A stretch of DNA of 38,403 nt from Chloroflexota bacterium (GTDB taxonomy: Bacteria; Chloroflexota; Anaerolineae; Anaerolineales; E44-bin32): assembly GCA_024277995.1 (NCBI GenBank), contig JAJRUD010000268.1:1-38403 (forward strand), written 5' to 3'. Shown piece after piece: positions 1-8,299 of this stretch; positions within the stretch are counted from its first letter, which is position 1; every line of letters begins with the position of its first letter. Below the pieces are notes generated by a model that worked only from the letters and a program-made list of their open reading frames with translations, was not told where the DNA came from and did not search any database. The position numbers and the translations under genes were made by a program.

Positions 1-2
1 GC

Positions 3-698
3 GAGCCCTCTTACCTCTGGCGCGCCGGGCAGGCGCGCCGCCTGGCCATGATCCTGCAGGCCGCCGGCGAGCGCGCCCTGGGGCAGGTTCTCGACAACGG
101 TTGCGGAGTGGGGGCTTACCTGGAGCGCCTATCCGCCCGGGCGGCGGGGGCCTACGGCCTGGAGTTCGACGTCGAGCGCGCTGTGGAAGCCAGCCGGCGC
201 GGCCTGCAGGTCGTGCGCGCCGCCGGCGAGGCGCTGCCCTTCCCTTCCGATCGCTTCGATCTGGTGCTCTCGCATGAGGTGCTGGAGCACGTGGCCAACG
301 ACCGGCGCGCCGTGGAGGAGATCGTGCGCACCCTGCGCCCGGGAGGGCGATTGGTCCTCTTCGTCCCCAATCGGGGCTATCCCTTCGAGACTCATGGCAT
401 CTATTGGCGCGGCCGCTACCGCTTCGGCAACATCCCCCTGATCAACTACCTGCCGCGTCCCCTGCGCGACCGCCTGGCGCCCCACGTGCGGGTCTACACG
501 GCGCGCGACATCGAACGCCTCTTCGCCGGCCTGCCGATACGGGTGGTGCGTCGCAGCGTGATCTTCGGCGCCTACGACAACCTCATTCAGCGCTGGCCGC
601 GTCTTGGCCGCGCCCTGCGCTCCTTGCTGCACACCCTGGAAGCCACACCGCTGCGGGCCTTCGGTCTCTCCCATCTCTGGGTGGTGGAGCGGAGGTGA
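3..698 (+). CDS. Class I SAM-dependent methyltransferase, 5' end outside the window
   Basis: Predicted cytoplasmic S-adenosylmethionine-dependent methyltransferase of the Methyltransf_11 type; the substrate cannot be told. Motif I is visible as VLDNGCGVGAY, followed by an acidic residue at the end of beta-2 (LEFD) and the motif ALPFPSDRFDLVLSHEVLEH typical of this fold, then LRPGGRLVLFVPN. The ORF track starts at the ATG at 48, but the frame is open to the window edge and the upstream residues (YLWRAGQARRLAM) read like ordinary family sequence, so the gene probably begins to the left. The C-terminal 90 residues are basic and aromatic and may form the acceptor pocket. It is convergent with the protease operon, with a hairpin in between. 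The fold is certain; the role is unknown. Confidence 0.85.
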   Translation, partial: EPSYLWRAGQARRLAMILQAAGERALGQVLDNGCGVGAYLERLSARAAGAYGLEFDVERAVEASRRGLQVVRAAGEALPFPSDRFDLVLSHEVLEHVANDRRAVEEIVRTLRPGGRLVLFVPNRGYPFETHGIYWRGRYRFGNIPLINYLPRPLRDRLAPHVRVYTARDIERLFAGLPIRVVRRSVIFGAYDNLIQRWPRLGRALRSLLHTLEATPLRAFGLSHLWVVERR

Positions 699-757
699 CG
701 AAAAGCTCCCGGAGCCTGCAAAGCCCCGGGAGCCTGCAGTCTCACCTTACACCATTC

Positions 758-782
758 TCCCGGAAGTTGGCAGCTTCCGGGA
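758..782. repeat. Palindromic repeat, copy 1 (hairpin between convergent genes)
   Basis: Inverted repeat TCCCGGAAG - 7 nt - CTTCCGGGA in the 95-bp gap between the convergent methyltransferase and protease operons. No T-run follows on either strand, so it is a weak terminator candidate. The same core with the same flank (ACACCAT) recurs at 26499-26535, so this is a dispersed element. Just upstream, 715-740 holds a short direct repeat of CCGGAGCCTGCA-like sequence. Confidence 0.7.
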
Positions 783-793
783 AGGCGCCGGCT

Positions 794-1063
794 TCAATGC
801 GCCTCGAACTCCCCCATCTGCTGCACGTCCACGGGCACACCCTCGATCTCCTGAGGAACCAGATCACCCTCGGCCAGTTGGGCGCGCGGCACCTTGCGGC
901 TCACCATGACCACGAGCGCCACCTCGCCCGTGTCCTCTCCCCCTCGCTGGCGCAGGCCCACGCCCACCCCCACCACGTTGGCCTTGCCGAGCAGTTCATC
1001 CCTATGGGCCTGCAGCACCTGCCTGGCCCGCTCGATCGCCCGCTGGCGCCCCTCGTCGCTCAC
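794..1063 (-). CDS. Stand-alone N-terminal domain of the neighbouring Nal1-like protease
   Basis: An 89-residue protein of unassigned function. It aligns along nearly its whole length with residues about 10-80 of the protease encoded just upstream: DELLGKANVVGVGVG matches EELLAKPNVVGIGTG, VSRKVPRAQL matches VRRKIPRSAL, and VPQEIEGVPVDV matches VPSRVEGVRTDV. It has no signal peptide and no protease domain. Translation starts at GTG, which overlaps the protease stop codon (GTGA), so the two are translationally coupled. It is therefore a duplicated domain kept as a separate partner, plausibly a trans-acting pro-domain or inhibitor of the protease; that role is inference. Coding status is well supported by the homology. 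Confidence 0.85.
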   Translation of the reverse strand: MSDEGRQRAIERARQVLQAHRDELLGKANVVGVGVGLRQRGGEDTGEVALVVMVSRKVPRAQLAEGDLVPQEIEGVPVDVQQMGEFEAH

Positions 1064-2064
1064 AGCACAACCTCCAGCGCGTCCAGGACGCGTTGAATGG
1101 GATTGAATATGGTGGCTTCCTCGGAACCGGCGAAGAGCAGCCCGACGGCCAGCAGGCCGTTCCCCGCCACCAGCAGCGAGCCCGAGTCGCCCGGGCTGGA
1201 CATGGGCGTCGTGACGATCTGGCCCTCGAAACGCGCCAGCCTGCCGTCGTAGCCCACCTCCAGGATGGCATCCAGCACGCGCACGGTGCCCGTGGTGAAG
1301 CCCGTCGAGCGCCCCGACTTGCGCACCCCCATCCCCAGGGTCGCCGGCGCCGTGCCTCCCACCACGCCGATGTCCAGGATCTCGTCCAGGACCACGCCCT
1401 CCTCCACGGGGCGTGCCACCGCGGCGTCCACCCAGTTGGAGGCCCCGGGGTCGCTGCGGTATGCCTGCAGGCGATGCCTGGAACCCAACAATCGGGCCAG
1501 CAGGTTGACCAGGTCGGTGAAGGCCTGCGCCGTGCGGCAGGTGGCCGGCTCGCGCTTGAAGCGAATGGGGATGAAGCGCGCCAGCCTGGCGATGGTGTCC
1601 TGCTCCCGCCGGCCGCCGTCCACCGCGCCCGGCTGCAGGATGGCGTCACCCGGCTGCGCCTGGTTGCTGTTGGCCAGCACGTGATTGTTGGAGAGGATCA
1701 GGCGCTCGCCGCTGGCCCGATCGCGCACCACCACCCCGAAGGTCCCCGCCGTGACGCGATAATGTCCCAGGCTGACTCCGCCCGGCGCGGGCCGCCAACG
1801 GCCGGTGCGCGATGCCTGGGCCCGCAGCCGGCCCACCTGAATGACGTCCGTGCGCACGCCCTCCACCCTGCTGGGCACCATCGACTTCGGCGTGAGCGCC
1901 GACCGGGGGATCTTACGGCGCACCAACGCCATCAGGCACAGCTCATCGGTCACCTTGCCGCGCGTCTCACGGTAGCCGGTGCCTATGCCCACCACGTTGG
2001 GCTTCGCCAGCAACTCCTCCTTATAGCGCTCCTTGACGGCGGCCACGTCCTTCGGCTGCGCCAT
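1060..2064 (-). CDS. Nal1-like trypsin-fold serine protease
   Basis: A 334-residue predicted serine protease of the bacterial/plant Nal1-like (chymotrypsin-fold) group. An N-terminal domain of about 80 residues (KPNVVGIGTG, RRKIPRSAL) precedes the catalytic domain. The likely triad is His128 in LSNNHVLA, Asp213 in NWVDAAVA and Ser294 in SPGDSGSLLV. The ORF track begins 12 codons earlier, but the ATG at 2064 has GGAGG seven bases upstream and starts the conserved sequence, so it is preferred. There is no signal peptide, so a cytoplasmic location is likely. It forms a two-gene operon with the 89-residue paralogue of its own N-terminal domain. Substrates are unknown. The gap to lpdA (2065-2256) shows nothing else. 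Confidence 0.88.
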   Translation of the reverse strand: MAQPKDVAAVKERYKEELLAKPNVVGIGTGYRETRGKVTDELCLMALVRRKIPRSALTPKSMVPSRVEGVRTDVIQVGRLRAQASRTGRWRPAPGGVSLGHYRVTAGTFGVVVRDRASGERLILSNNHVLANSNQAQPGDAILQPGAVDGGRREQDTIARLARFIPIRFKREPATCRTAQAFTDLVNLLARLLGSRHRLQAYRSDPGASNWVDAAVARPVEEGVVLDEILDIGVVGGTAPATLGMGVRKSGRSTGFTTGTVRVLDAILEVGYDGRLARFEGQIVTTPMSSPGDSGSLLVAGNGLLAVGLLFAGSEEATIFNPIQRVLDALEVVL

Positions 2065-2256
2065 GCTATCCTCCTCTCCGCCTGCGGCTCCCCCGCACAT
2101 GAGTTCTGCGCCGCGCAGGTCCCGCGATCCCAGCGCTGGTGCGAACCAACGGCCGCGGCCGGACCGCCAACGCGCCTTTCGCAGGCGTAGGGACGCGGTG
2201 ATGCCATCGCCTCACGGCGCCCCCGCCAAGCGCGAACTCACCCTGTTGCCGGTCAC

Positions 2257-3654
2257 TCACATGTGAATGGCGTGGCCCTCCGCGGCGTGCGCCGCCTCCA
2301 TGAGCACCTCGCTCAAGGTGGGATGCGCGTGCACGTTGCGGCCGATCTCGGCCGGGGTGAGCTCCATCATCTGTGCCAGCGTCAATTCCGGCAGCAGTTC
2401 CGTCACCTCCGGCCCGACCATGTGCGCGCCCAGGATCTCGCCGTAGCGGGCGTCCACCACCAGCTTGACCCAGCCCGCGTAGTCGCCCAGACCCAGTGCC
2501 TTTCCGTTGGCCTGGAAGGGGAAGCGCCCGACCTTGACCTCCAGGCCCCGTTCTTTGGCCTGGGCCTCGGTGAGACCAAAGGAGGCCACCTGGGGCTGGC
2601 TGTAAGTGGCGCGCGGCATCATCTCGTATTCCAGTTTCACCGTCTCGACGCCGGCGATGTGCTCGGCGCAGACGACACCCATGGCCGAGGCCACGTGGGC
2701 CAGCATCAGCTTGCCCGTCACGTCGCCGATGGCCCACACGCCCGGGACGTTGGTGGCCATACGGTCGTCGATGACCACGCGGCCGTGCTCGTCCAGCGCC
2801 ACGCCCGCCGCCTCCAGCCCCAGGCCCTCCGTGTTGGGCTTGAAACCGATGGCGACCAGCACCTGCTCGGCCTCCAGCCTCTGCTCGCCATCCTCTCCCG
2901 ACACCTTCACTTTGACCTTGGTCTTGAGGACCTCGACCTCTTCGACGCGCGTTCCCGTGAGGACCTTGATGCCGCGCTTGGAGAAGGCCTTGGCCAGCTC
3001 CTTGCCGATCTCCTCGTCCTCCAGGGGCGCCAGGCGCGGCAGCATCTCCACGATGGTGACCTGCGAGCCATAGGCGTCCCACACCGTGGCGAACTCCAGC
3101 CCGATGGCACCGGCGCCCACGATGATCACCGATTTGGGCAGCCTGTCCTGCAGGATGGCCTGGCGATAGGTGAGCACGCGCTCGCCGTCGGACTCGACCC
3201 CCGGGAGCATCATCGGCTTGGCGCCGGTGGCGATGACGACGTCCTTGGCCTGGATCTCCATCACGCTCCCGTCCTCGGCCGTCACCTGCAGGCTGTGCGG
3301 GCCGGTGAACCGCGCCCTGCCCATGTGGACATCGATCTTGTTCTTCTTCATCAAGAAGCCCACGCCCTTCACCAGGCGATTGGCCACCTGACGGCTGCGC
3401 TTGACGGCGGCGGCATAGTCCAGTTTGAGGCCCTCCACCTGGAAGCCAAACTCCTTTCCCCGCTCGCGCAGGGTGTGCGCAACTTCGGCGTTCTTGAGCA
3501 GCGCCTTGGAGGGGATGCAGCCCACGTTGAGGCATACGCCGCCCAGCCACTCACGGTCAATTACGGCCGTCTTCTTTCCCAACTGCGCGGCACGGATGGC
3601 GCATACGTAGCCGCCCGGTCCGGCGCCGATCACCACGACGTCATATTCCGGCAT
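2257..3654 (-). CDS. lpdA: Dihydrolipoyl dehydrogenase (E3)
   Basis: FAD-dependent E3 that reoxidises the dihydrolipoyl arm of E2 and reduces NAD+. All hallmarks are present in 465 residues, the usual length: FAD-binding [17 protein letters not shown] near the N-terminus, the redox disulfide Cys41/Cys46 in [13 protein letters not shown], the NAD-binding [13 protein letters not shown] near residue 180, the second FAD motif VWAIGDVTG, and the C-terminal catalytic dyad in HAHPTLSEV. The start has AAGGAGG ten bases upstream. It is the last gene of the oxoacid dehydrogenase cluster, 128 bp after E2, and could also serve other lipoyl enzymes such as the glycine cleavage system. Confidence 0.97.
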   Translation of the reverse strand: MPEYDVVVIGAGPGGYVCAIRAAQLGKKTAVIDREWLGGVCLNVGCIPSKALLKNAEVAHTLRERGKEFGFQVEGLKLDYAAAVKRSRQVANRLVKGVGFLMKKNKIDVHMGRARFTGPHSLQVTAEDGSVMEIQAKDVVIATGAKPMMLPGVESDGERVLTYRQAILQDRLPKSVIIVGAGAIGLEFATVWDAYGSQVTIVEMLPRLAPLEDEEIGKELAKAFSKRGIKVLTGTRVEEVEVLKTKVKVKVSGEDGEQRLEAEQVLVAIGFKPNTEGLGLEAAGVALDEHGRVVIDDRMATNVPGVWAIGDVTGKLMLAHVASAMGVVCAEHIAGVETVKLEYEMMPRATYSQPQVASFGLTEAQAKERGLEVKVGRFPFQANGKALGLGDYAGWVKLVVDARYGEILGAHMVGPEVTELLPELTLAQMMELTPAEIGRNVHAHPTLSEVLMEAAHAAEGHAIHM

Positions 3655-3782
3655 GGATGGATCCTCCTTGATGAGCCGGCCCCTCGTAGGCCGGCGAAGT
3701 TCATTGCGCTATCGACGGAGCGTACCTCGTGGCCATCACTCTCAGCCCAGGGCGGCGAGTGCAGCCATACAACTTCGATCTC

Positions 3783-5114
3783 TCAGGCCCAGCTTTCCAG
3801 GCGCATCACCACCAGCCCCAGGAATTGATCCGCCACCGCGCCGTCCAGGATTCGGTGGTCGAAGGTCAGGGTGAGGTAGACCATGGGGCGGATGGCGATG
3901 AGGTCCTGCGTCCCGCCATCGCCCTCGGAGCTTTCGATGACCACAACTCGCTTCTGGATCTTGCCCACTCCCAGGATAGCACACTGCGGTTGGTTGATGA
4001 TGGGCGTGGCGAAGAGCGAACCGCCCACGCCGTGGTTGGTGATGGTGAAGGTCCCACCCTGCACCTCCGCGGGGCTCAGTTGGCCGCTGCGGGCGCGAGT
4101 GGACAGATCCTGAACGGCGCGCGCCAGGCCGCGCAGGGACATCTGATCGGCCTCTTTGATCACGGGGACGATCAGTCCCCGCTCGCCAAGCGAGACGGCC
4201 ACGCCCACGTTCACCGCCCCATGCAGCACGATGCCTTCGTCGCTCCAGGACGAATTGGCCATGGGCACGGCGCGCAGAGCTTCAGCGGCTGCGGCCACGA
4301 AGTAGGGCGTGTAGGTCAGGTTGATCCCCTCGTGAGCGAAGTCCTCCTTGTGGTTGCGGCGATGAGCCATCACCCGGCTCATGTCCGCCTCCATGATGGT
4401 GGAGACGTGGGGGCTGATTCGCTTGGAGCGCACCATGTGCTCGGCGATGGACCGGCGCACGACGTCCAGCGGCTGCACCGTGCCGGGGAGGGCGCGCGCC
4501 TCGGCCTCCGGCTGCGAGGCGGGAGGCCTGGCCCCGCCGAAGACCTCCTCGCTGGGGCGGAACAATTCGCCGCTGCCCGGCTGCTCCCAGGCGGGAGCCG
4601 CCGGCGCTGGCCCCGCCGGGCGTGATTCGAGATAGGCCAGCATGTCCTTCTTGGTGATGCGCCCGCCGCGGCCGGTGCCCCGGACCTGGGTCAGGTCCAC
4701 TTTGTGCTCGGCGGCGATGCGCGCCACCACCGGGGAGATGAACCCCAGGTCCGCCTGGCGTCCGGGCCTGGGAGGGGACGGCGCGACGGATGAGACGGGC
4801 GTCGCTTCGACCGCGGCCGGTGCGCTCACCGGCATCGTTGCCCCGGCGACCTCGGGGGCCTCGGGGATCTCCTCTCCCGGCTCACCGATCACCGCCAGCA
4901 GTGTCCCGGCCTGCACCGTCTGCCCTTCGCCCACGTACACCTTGAGCAGCGTGCCGGCGGCCGGTGAGGGCACCTCGGTGTCCACCTTGTCGGTGTTGAT
5001 CTCCAGCAGCGGCTCGAATTCCTCGACCTGCTCGCCCTCTCGCTTGAGCCATTTGGTGACCGTGCCTTCGACCACCGATTCGCCCAGGCGTGGCATGATG
5101 ACCTTCGTCGTCAT
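3783..5114 (-). CDS. 2-oxoacid dehydrogenase E2, dihydrolipoyl acyltransferase
   Basis: A 443-residue core subunit that passes the acyl group from lipoate to CoA. There is a single lipoyl domain (residues 1-80) with the lipoylation lysine in NTDKVDTE (Lys43), a Pro/Ala-rich linker, a peripheral subunit-binding domain around 125-160 (ISPVVARIAAEHKVDL, GRGGRITKKDM), another flexible linker, and the catalytic domain with the C-terminal TFDHRILDGAVA signature. The start (MTTKVIMPRLGESV) is canonical, with GGGAGG upstream. It follows E1beta by 103 bp. That gap holds pyrimidine-rich degenerate repeats (CCCATCCTCCGTCCCCTGTC). Together with the E1 sequences it fits a branched-chain oxoacid complex better than pyruvate dehydrogenase, but the substrate is not proven. 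Confidence 0.95.
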   Translation of the reverse strand: MTTKVIMPRLGESVVEGTVTKWLKREGEQVEEFEPLLEINTDKVDTEVPSPAAGTLLKVYVGEGQTVQAGTLLAVIGEPGEEIPEAPEVAGATMPVSAPAAVEATPVSSVAPSPPRPGRQADLGFISPVVARIAAEHKVDLTQVRGTGRGGRITKKDMLAYLESRPAGPAPAAPAWEQPGSGELFRPSEEVFGGARPPASQPEAEARALPGTVQPLDVVRRSIAEHMVRSKRISPHVSTIMEADMSRVMAHRRNHKEDFAHEGINLTYTPYFVAAAAEALRAVPMANSSWSDEGIVLHGAVNVGVAVSLGERGLIVPVIKEADQMSLRGLARAVQDLSTRARSGQLSPAEVQGGTFTITNHGVGGSLFATPIINQPQCAILGVGKIQKRVVVIESSEGDGGTQDLIAIRPMVYLTLTFDHRILDGAVADQFLGLVVMRLESWA

Positions 5115-5217
5115 GGAGCCCTATCCTCCCTCACAGGACGGGGAACCAGGCTTGGGGGCGGAAGAAGGTGGACCCAGCCCCCGTCTCTCCCATCCTCCGT
5201 CCCCTGTCTCCCGTCAA

Positions 5218-6204
5218 TCAATACGCATCCAGTTCGCGAATGGCCGCGGCGATCTTTTCCGCGTTCGGCATGAACCAATCCTGCAGCGGGCGGCTGTAGG
5301 GCACCGCCGGGACATCCGGTCCAGCCAGTCGACGGACAGGCGCATCCAGGTCGGTAAAGGCCTGCTCGGCCAGCAGGGCAGCGATTTCCGCGCCGTAGCC
5401 GCCCGTCAGGTTGTCCTCGTAGACGATGAGCGCTTTCCCCGTCTTGCGCACCGAGCCCAGCACAGTTTCCCTGTCCAGCGGGTTCAACGTGCGCAGATCC
5501 ACCACTTCCACCTCGATGCCCTCGGCGGCCACCTGCTGCGCGGCCTGCAAGGAGTAATGGTGCATCATTCCGTAGGCGAACAGGCTCAGGTCGCGTCCCT
5601 CCCTGGAGACGCGCGCCTTGCCGATGGGCACCAGCACCTCCTCGTCCTCGGGCACGGCGCCGCGGATGAGACGATAGCCCTTCTTCGGCTCCAGGTAGAG
5701 CACGGGGTTCGGATCGCGCACGGCGGCTTTCAGCAGCCCCTTGGCATCGTAGGGATTGGAGGGCACCACCACCTTCAGGCCGGGCACGTGCGCGAAGAAG
5801 GCTTCCACCGACTGCGAGTGATACAGGCCGCCGCCGATGCCGCCGCCGTAGGGCGCCCGGATGACCATGGGGGCCGTCCATTCGCCGTTGGACCTGTAGC
5901 ACATTTTGGCGGCCTCGTTGACGATCTGGTTGAAGGCCGGGTGGATGAAGTCGGCGAACTGGATCTCACAGATGGGCCGCATGCCGTAGAGCGCGGCGCC
6001 GATGCCCACACCCACGATGGAGAGCTCGGCCAGCGGCGAGTCGATGACACGCTCGGGGCCGTATTTCTCGTAGAGACCCTGGGTGGCGCGGAAGACGCCG
6101 CCGCGCCGCCCCACGTCCTCGCCCACGATGAACACACGCTCGTCGCGCGCCAGTTCTTCATCCATGGCCTGGCGGATGCCTTCGATGAGCGTGATCTCAG
6201 GCAT
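5218..6204 (-). CDS. 2-oxoacid dehydrogenase E1 component, beta subunit (branched-chain-like)
   Basis: Beta subunit of the thiamine-diphosphate-dependent E1 decarboxylase (328 residues from the chosen start). Family landmarks are VGEDVG near residue 27, RVIDSPLAELSIVGVGIGAA, CEIQFADFIHPAFNQIVNEA, APYGGGIGGGLYHSQS and the C-terminal transketolase domain. The HPAFNQIVNEAAK and GGGIGGGLYHSQS segments resemble branched-chain E1beta more than pyruvate E1beta. The track starts at 6213, but that ATG has GAGG immediately against it, whereas the second ATG (6204, MPEITLIEG) has GAGG nine bases away and matches the usual N-terminus. It overlaps the end of E1alpha by 8 bp, so the two subunits are translationally coupled. 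Confidence 0.95.
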   Translation of the reverse strand: MPEITLIEGIRQAMDEELARDERVFIVGEDVGRRGGVFRATQGLYEKYGPERVIDSPLAELSIVGVGIGAALYGMRPICEIQFADFIHPAFNQIVNEAAKMCYRSNGEWTAPMVIRAPYGGGIGGGLYHSQSVEAFFAHVPGLKVVVPSNPYDAKGLLKAAVRDPNPVLYLEPKKGYRLIRGAVPEDEEVLVPIGKARVSREGRDLSLFAYGMMHHYSLQAAQQVAAEGIEVEVVDLRTLNPLDRETVLGSVRKTGKALIVYEDNLTGGYGAEIAALLAEQAFTDLDAPVRRLAGPDVPAVPYSRPLQDWFMPNAEKIAAAIRELDAY

Positions 6205-7201
6205 GATGGACATCCTCTACATAGACCGGATGGGCGGCCTCAGAGACCTCGGGGTAGGGCGCGGCCTCGGCGAAGGCCACCGCCTGCTCCACCTGCTGTT
6301 TGGCTTGCGCCTCCATCTCCGCTACGACCTCCGCGCTGAGAACGGATTGAGAGCGCAGGAATTCGCGAAAGCTGCCGAGCGGGTCGCGGGCCTTCATCGC
6401 CTCCACATCCTCACGCGTGCGGTAGGTGCGATCGTCGTCGTCCGATGAGTGGGGAGTCATGCGAAAGACCCTGGCCTCGACCAGCGTCGGGCCCTCGCCG
6501 GCCCGGGCACGGGCAGCGGCGGCGGCGACCGCCTGGTACACCTGCAGCGGATCCAGCCCATCCACCGTGACGCCCGGCAAACCCAGGCCGGCGGCCTTGT
6601 CGGCCGCGTTCTCCACCGCCATCTGATGCTCCTGCGGCACAGATATGGCGAAGCGATTGTTCTCCACGAAGAAGATCACCGGCAGTCTGTGCACTGCCGC
6701 CCAGTTTACGCCCTCGTACCACTCCCCCTGAGAGGTGGACCCCTCGCCGACGCTGGTCAGTACCACTGCATCATCGCCGCGCATCTTGATCGCCAGGCCG
6801 ATCCCCGCCGCGTGGGAGGTCTGGGTGGCGACTGGCGAGGAATGGCTGACCACGTTGGCGCGCCGCAGGCTCCAGTGGCTGGGCATCTGGCGCCCGCCCG
6901 AGGAGGGTTCGCCTTTCTTGCCCATGAGCCCCAGGGCGAACTCGCGCGCTGTGAGCCCCAGCGCCAGCGTCATGGCCAGGTCGCGGTAATAGGGCAGGAC
7001 CCAATCATGGCCGCGGCGCAGCGCGAAGGCCGCCCCCACCTGGGCCGCCTCATGCCCGATGCCTGAGATGTGGAAGGCGATTTTTCCCTGGCGGTGCAGC
7101 ACCCAGGCGCGTTCGTCCAGTCGACGCGCCAGCAGCATGATCCAGTAAATCTCGCGCAGGGTCTCCTTCTTGAGTTTCGCTTCGGTACCTGTCACAACCA
7201 T
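6197..7201 (-). CDS. 2-oxoacid dehydrogenase E1 component, alpha subunit (branched-chain-like)
   Basis: Alpha subunit of E1, which binds thiamine diphosphate and decarboxylates the 2-oxoacid (334 residues). It shows GIGHEAAQVGAAFAL, the ThDP/Mg motif from GEGSTSQGEW to FVENN, and the phosphorylation-loop region TPHSSDDDDRTYR. GEGSTSQGEW and SHSSPVATQ are closer to branched-chain E1alpha than to pyruvate E1alpha. The track extends to 7312, but the extra N-terminus (Ser/Arg-rich) overlaps the upstream DUF169 gene. The ATG at 7201 (MVVTGTEAKL) has AAGGAG eight bases upstream and is chosen. It follows the DUF169 gene by 52 bp and overlaps E1beta. Confidence 0.95.
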   Translation of the reverse strand: MVVTGTEAKLKKETLREIYWIMLLARRLDERAWVLHRQGKIAFHISGIGHEAAQVGAAFALRRGHDWVLPYYRDLAMTLALGLTAREFALGLMGKKGEPSSGGRQMPSHWSLRRANVVSHSSPVATQTSHAAGIGLAIKMRGDDAVVLTSVGEGSTSQGEWYEGVNWAAVHRLPVIFFVENNRFAISVPQEHQMAVENAADKAAGLGLPGVTVDGLDPLQVYQAVAAAAARARAGEGPTLVEARVFRMTPHSSDDDDRTYRTREDVEAMKARDPLGSFREFLRSQSVLSAEVVAEMEAQAKQQVEQAVAFAEAAPYPEVSEAAHPVYVEDVHHA

Positions 7202-7253
7202 CCAGGGGTCTCCTTGCGGAATCCGCTTCATCGGGCTCGTCCGAGAGGTAGGA

Positions 7254-8039
7254 CTATCCCTCCTGCCGCTCCCAAAGCTCGAACAGCTTCCTGTAGTGCT
7301 CCGGATAATCACCTGTGTAGCGCAGAAAGCGCGGCACTGGGTAGCGCACGCCTCCCCTGTGGGTGCCCTCCAGCCCCTCCAGGATCATTGCTACCTTGGA
7401 GGCCGGGATGGTGAAGGCCATTTCGTCGTCCCCCGCCTGCCCGAATACCCGATCGCCGTAGCAGGGCAGGATCACCTGACATTCGTCGTGCTTCATGGTG
7501 GTGATGACCGCGTCGGCACAATCGACCCGCCCGGATAAGGAAGAGGCAATCCGTCCGCCGGTGGCCCACAGGCGCGCCGTCACCAGCCGCATGACTTGAG
7601 CGCTGTTGGCGTAGATCAGAATGATATGCGGGGCGAAGGCCGTTCGATGGAGCGGCGCGACCTCCACTCCCGCCCATTGGCCATATTCCCAGCAATCCGT
7701 CTGCGCCTCCGTGACCGCTCCTTCGCGGGCCGTTCGGGTGTACATCCCGGCGCAGAGTCTGCCCTCCAGGACGTAATCCAGCATAGGCTTGAAGCCCCAC
7801 ACGGCCAGGGCAGGCGGGCAGGCGATATCCTCCGCCTGCATCCCCACCGCCCAACCGTAGTGACGCGCGATGGCGAACCCCTGGCAGATGGCGACCTGCT
7901 GGCCCAGGTCCCGCCTGGGGCGCTTAGTCCGCTCGGAAAAGGATTCCCCCTCGGCCAGCATGCGGACAGCGAGGGGGAAAGTGGACAGTCGAAGGTGTTT
8001 TGCCAGCGCCTCATCGAGGCCGGCCAGGTCGAGGCTCAT
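7254..8039 (-). CDS. DUF169 domain protein, first gene of the oxoacid dehydrogenase operon
   Basis: A 261-residue protein recognised as DUF169 (COG2043), a family without an assigned biochemical function. It has the usual features: an N-terminal helical region (LAKHLRLSTFPLAVRML), cysteines in the first half (AICQGFAIARHYGW, DIACPPALAVWGF), a central ILIYANSAQVMRLV segment and late conserved positions such as ILPCYGDRVFG and FTIPASK. The start at 8039 (MSLDLAGLDE) has GGAG seven bases upstream and lies 40 nt downstream of the predicted transcription start; the track's longer ORF runs into the -35 region. Its head position suggests a role linked to oxoacid or CoA metabolism, but this is inference from position only. 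Confidence 0.88.
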   Translation of the reverse strand: MSLDLAGLDEALAKHLRLSTFPLAVRMLAEGESFSERTKRPRRDLGQQVAICQGFAIARHYGWAVGMQAEDIACPPALAVWGFKPMLDYVLEGRLCAGMYTRTAREGAVTEAQTDCWEYGQWAGVEVAPLHRTAFAPHIILIYANSAQVMRLVTARLWATGGRIASSLSGRVDCADAVITTMKHDECQVILPCYGDRVFGQAGDDEMAFTIPASKVAMILEGLEGTHRGGVRYPVPRFLRYTGDYPEHYRKLFELWERQEG

Positions 8040-8085
8040 CGCACTTCTCCATGGGCGTTCGGGCTTGCCGGAGCAGACCACTCTA

Positions 8086-8114
8086 ATCTTATCGAAGTAG
8101 GCCGGATTATTCAA
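8086..8114 (-). promoter_or_regulatory. Sigma-70-type promoter of the DUF169/oxoacid dehydrogenase operon
   Basis: On the minus strand TTGAAT (8114-8109), a spacer of exactly 17 nt and TAAGAT (8091-8086) fit the housekeeping consensus (4/6 in each box). This gives a leader of about 40 nt before the DUF169 start at 8039, with its Shine-Dalgarno. It lies in the divergent gap with panB. Confidence 0.6.
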
Positions 8115-8129
8115 ACCGATCCACCTACA

Positions 8130-8140
8130 GTACAGTGTAC
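8130..8140. promoter_or_regulatory. Possible operator in the divergent bkd-like/panB control region
   Basis: The perfect inverted repeat GTACA-g-TGTAC, within the wider TACA-N6-TGTA, lies just upstream of the -35 box of the minus-strand operon and 27 bp before the panB -10 box. Its position suits a regulator acting on both transcripts. It is short, so chance is possible. Confidence 0.3.
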
Positions 8141-8163
8141 CGCCTCCGGGGGCGGATTTCGCG

Positions 8164-8172
8164 TGCTATAAT
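8164..8172 (+). promoter_or_regulatory. Extended -10 promoter for panB
   Basis: TGCTATAAT is a perfect -10 hexamer with the TGn extension. No convincing -35 box is found 17 nt upstream, as is usual for extended -10 promoters. Transcription would start near 8179 and give a leader of about 120 nt before the GTG start at 8300. Confidence 0.5.
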
Positions 8173-8299
8173 TCGCGTGCCGCTTGGATCGGGCCACGAC
8201 CGAGACGGCAGGATGATGAAGTTCTACCCCTGCCCACCTGGCCCGGTGGGTCTTTTCATCTCGGGCCATTGGGCGTCTCACTCGAAGGAGGAGATAGCC

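Noticed and set aside
404-1096. 230-residue plus-strand ORF spanning the methyltransferase end and the 89-residue gene
   Set aside because: It overlaps two supported genes and has Arg/Pro/His-rich shadow composition.
2263-3828. 521-residue plus-strand ORF opposite lpdA
   Set aside because: Antisense shadow of lpdA with His/Asp/Leu-biased composition and no domain.
4642-6339. 565-residue plus-strand ORF opposite E2 and E1beta
   Set aside because: It crosses two real genes on the other strand and their gap, and has no homology pattern.
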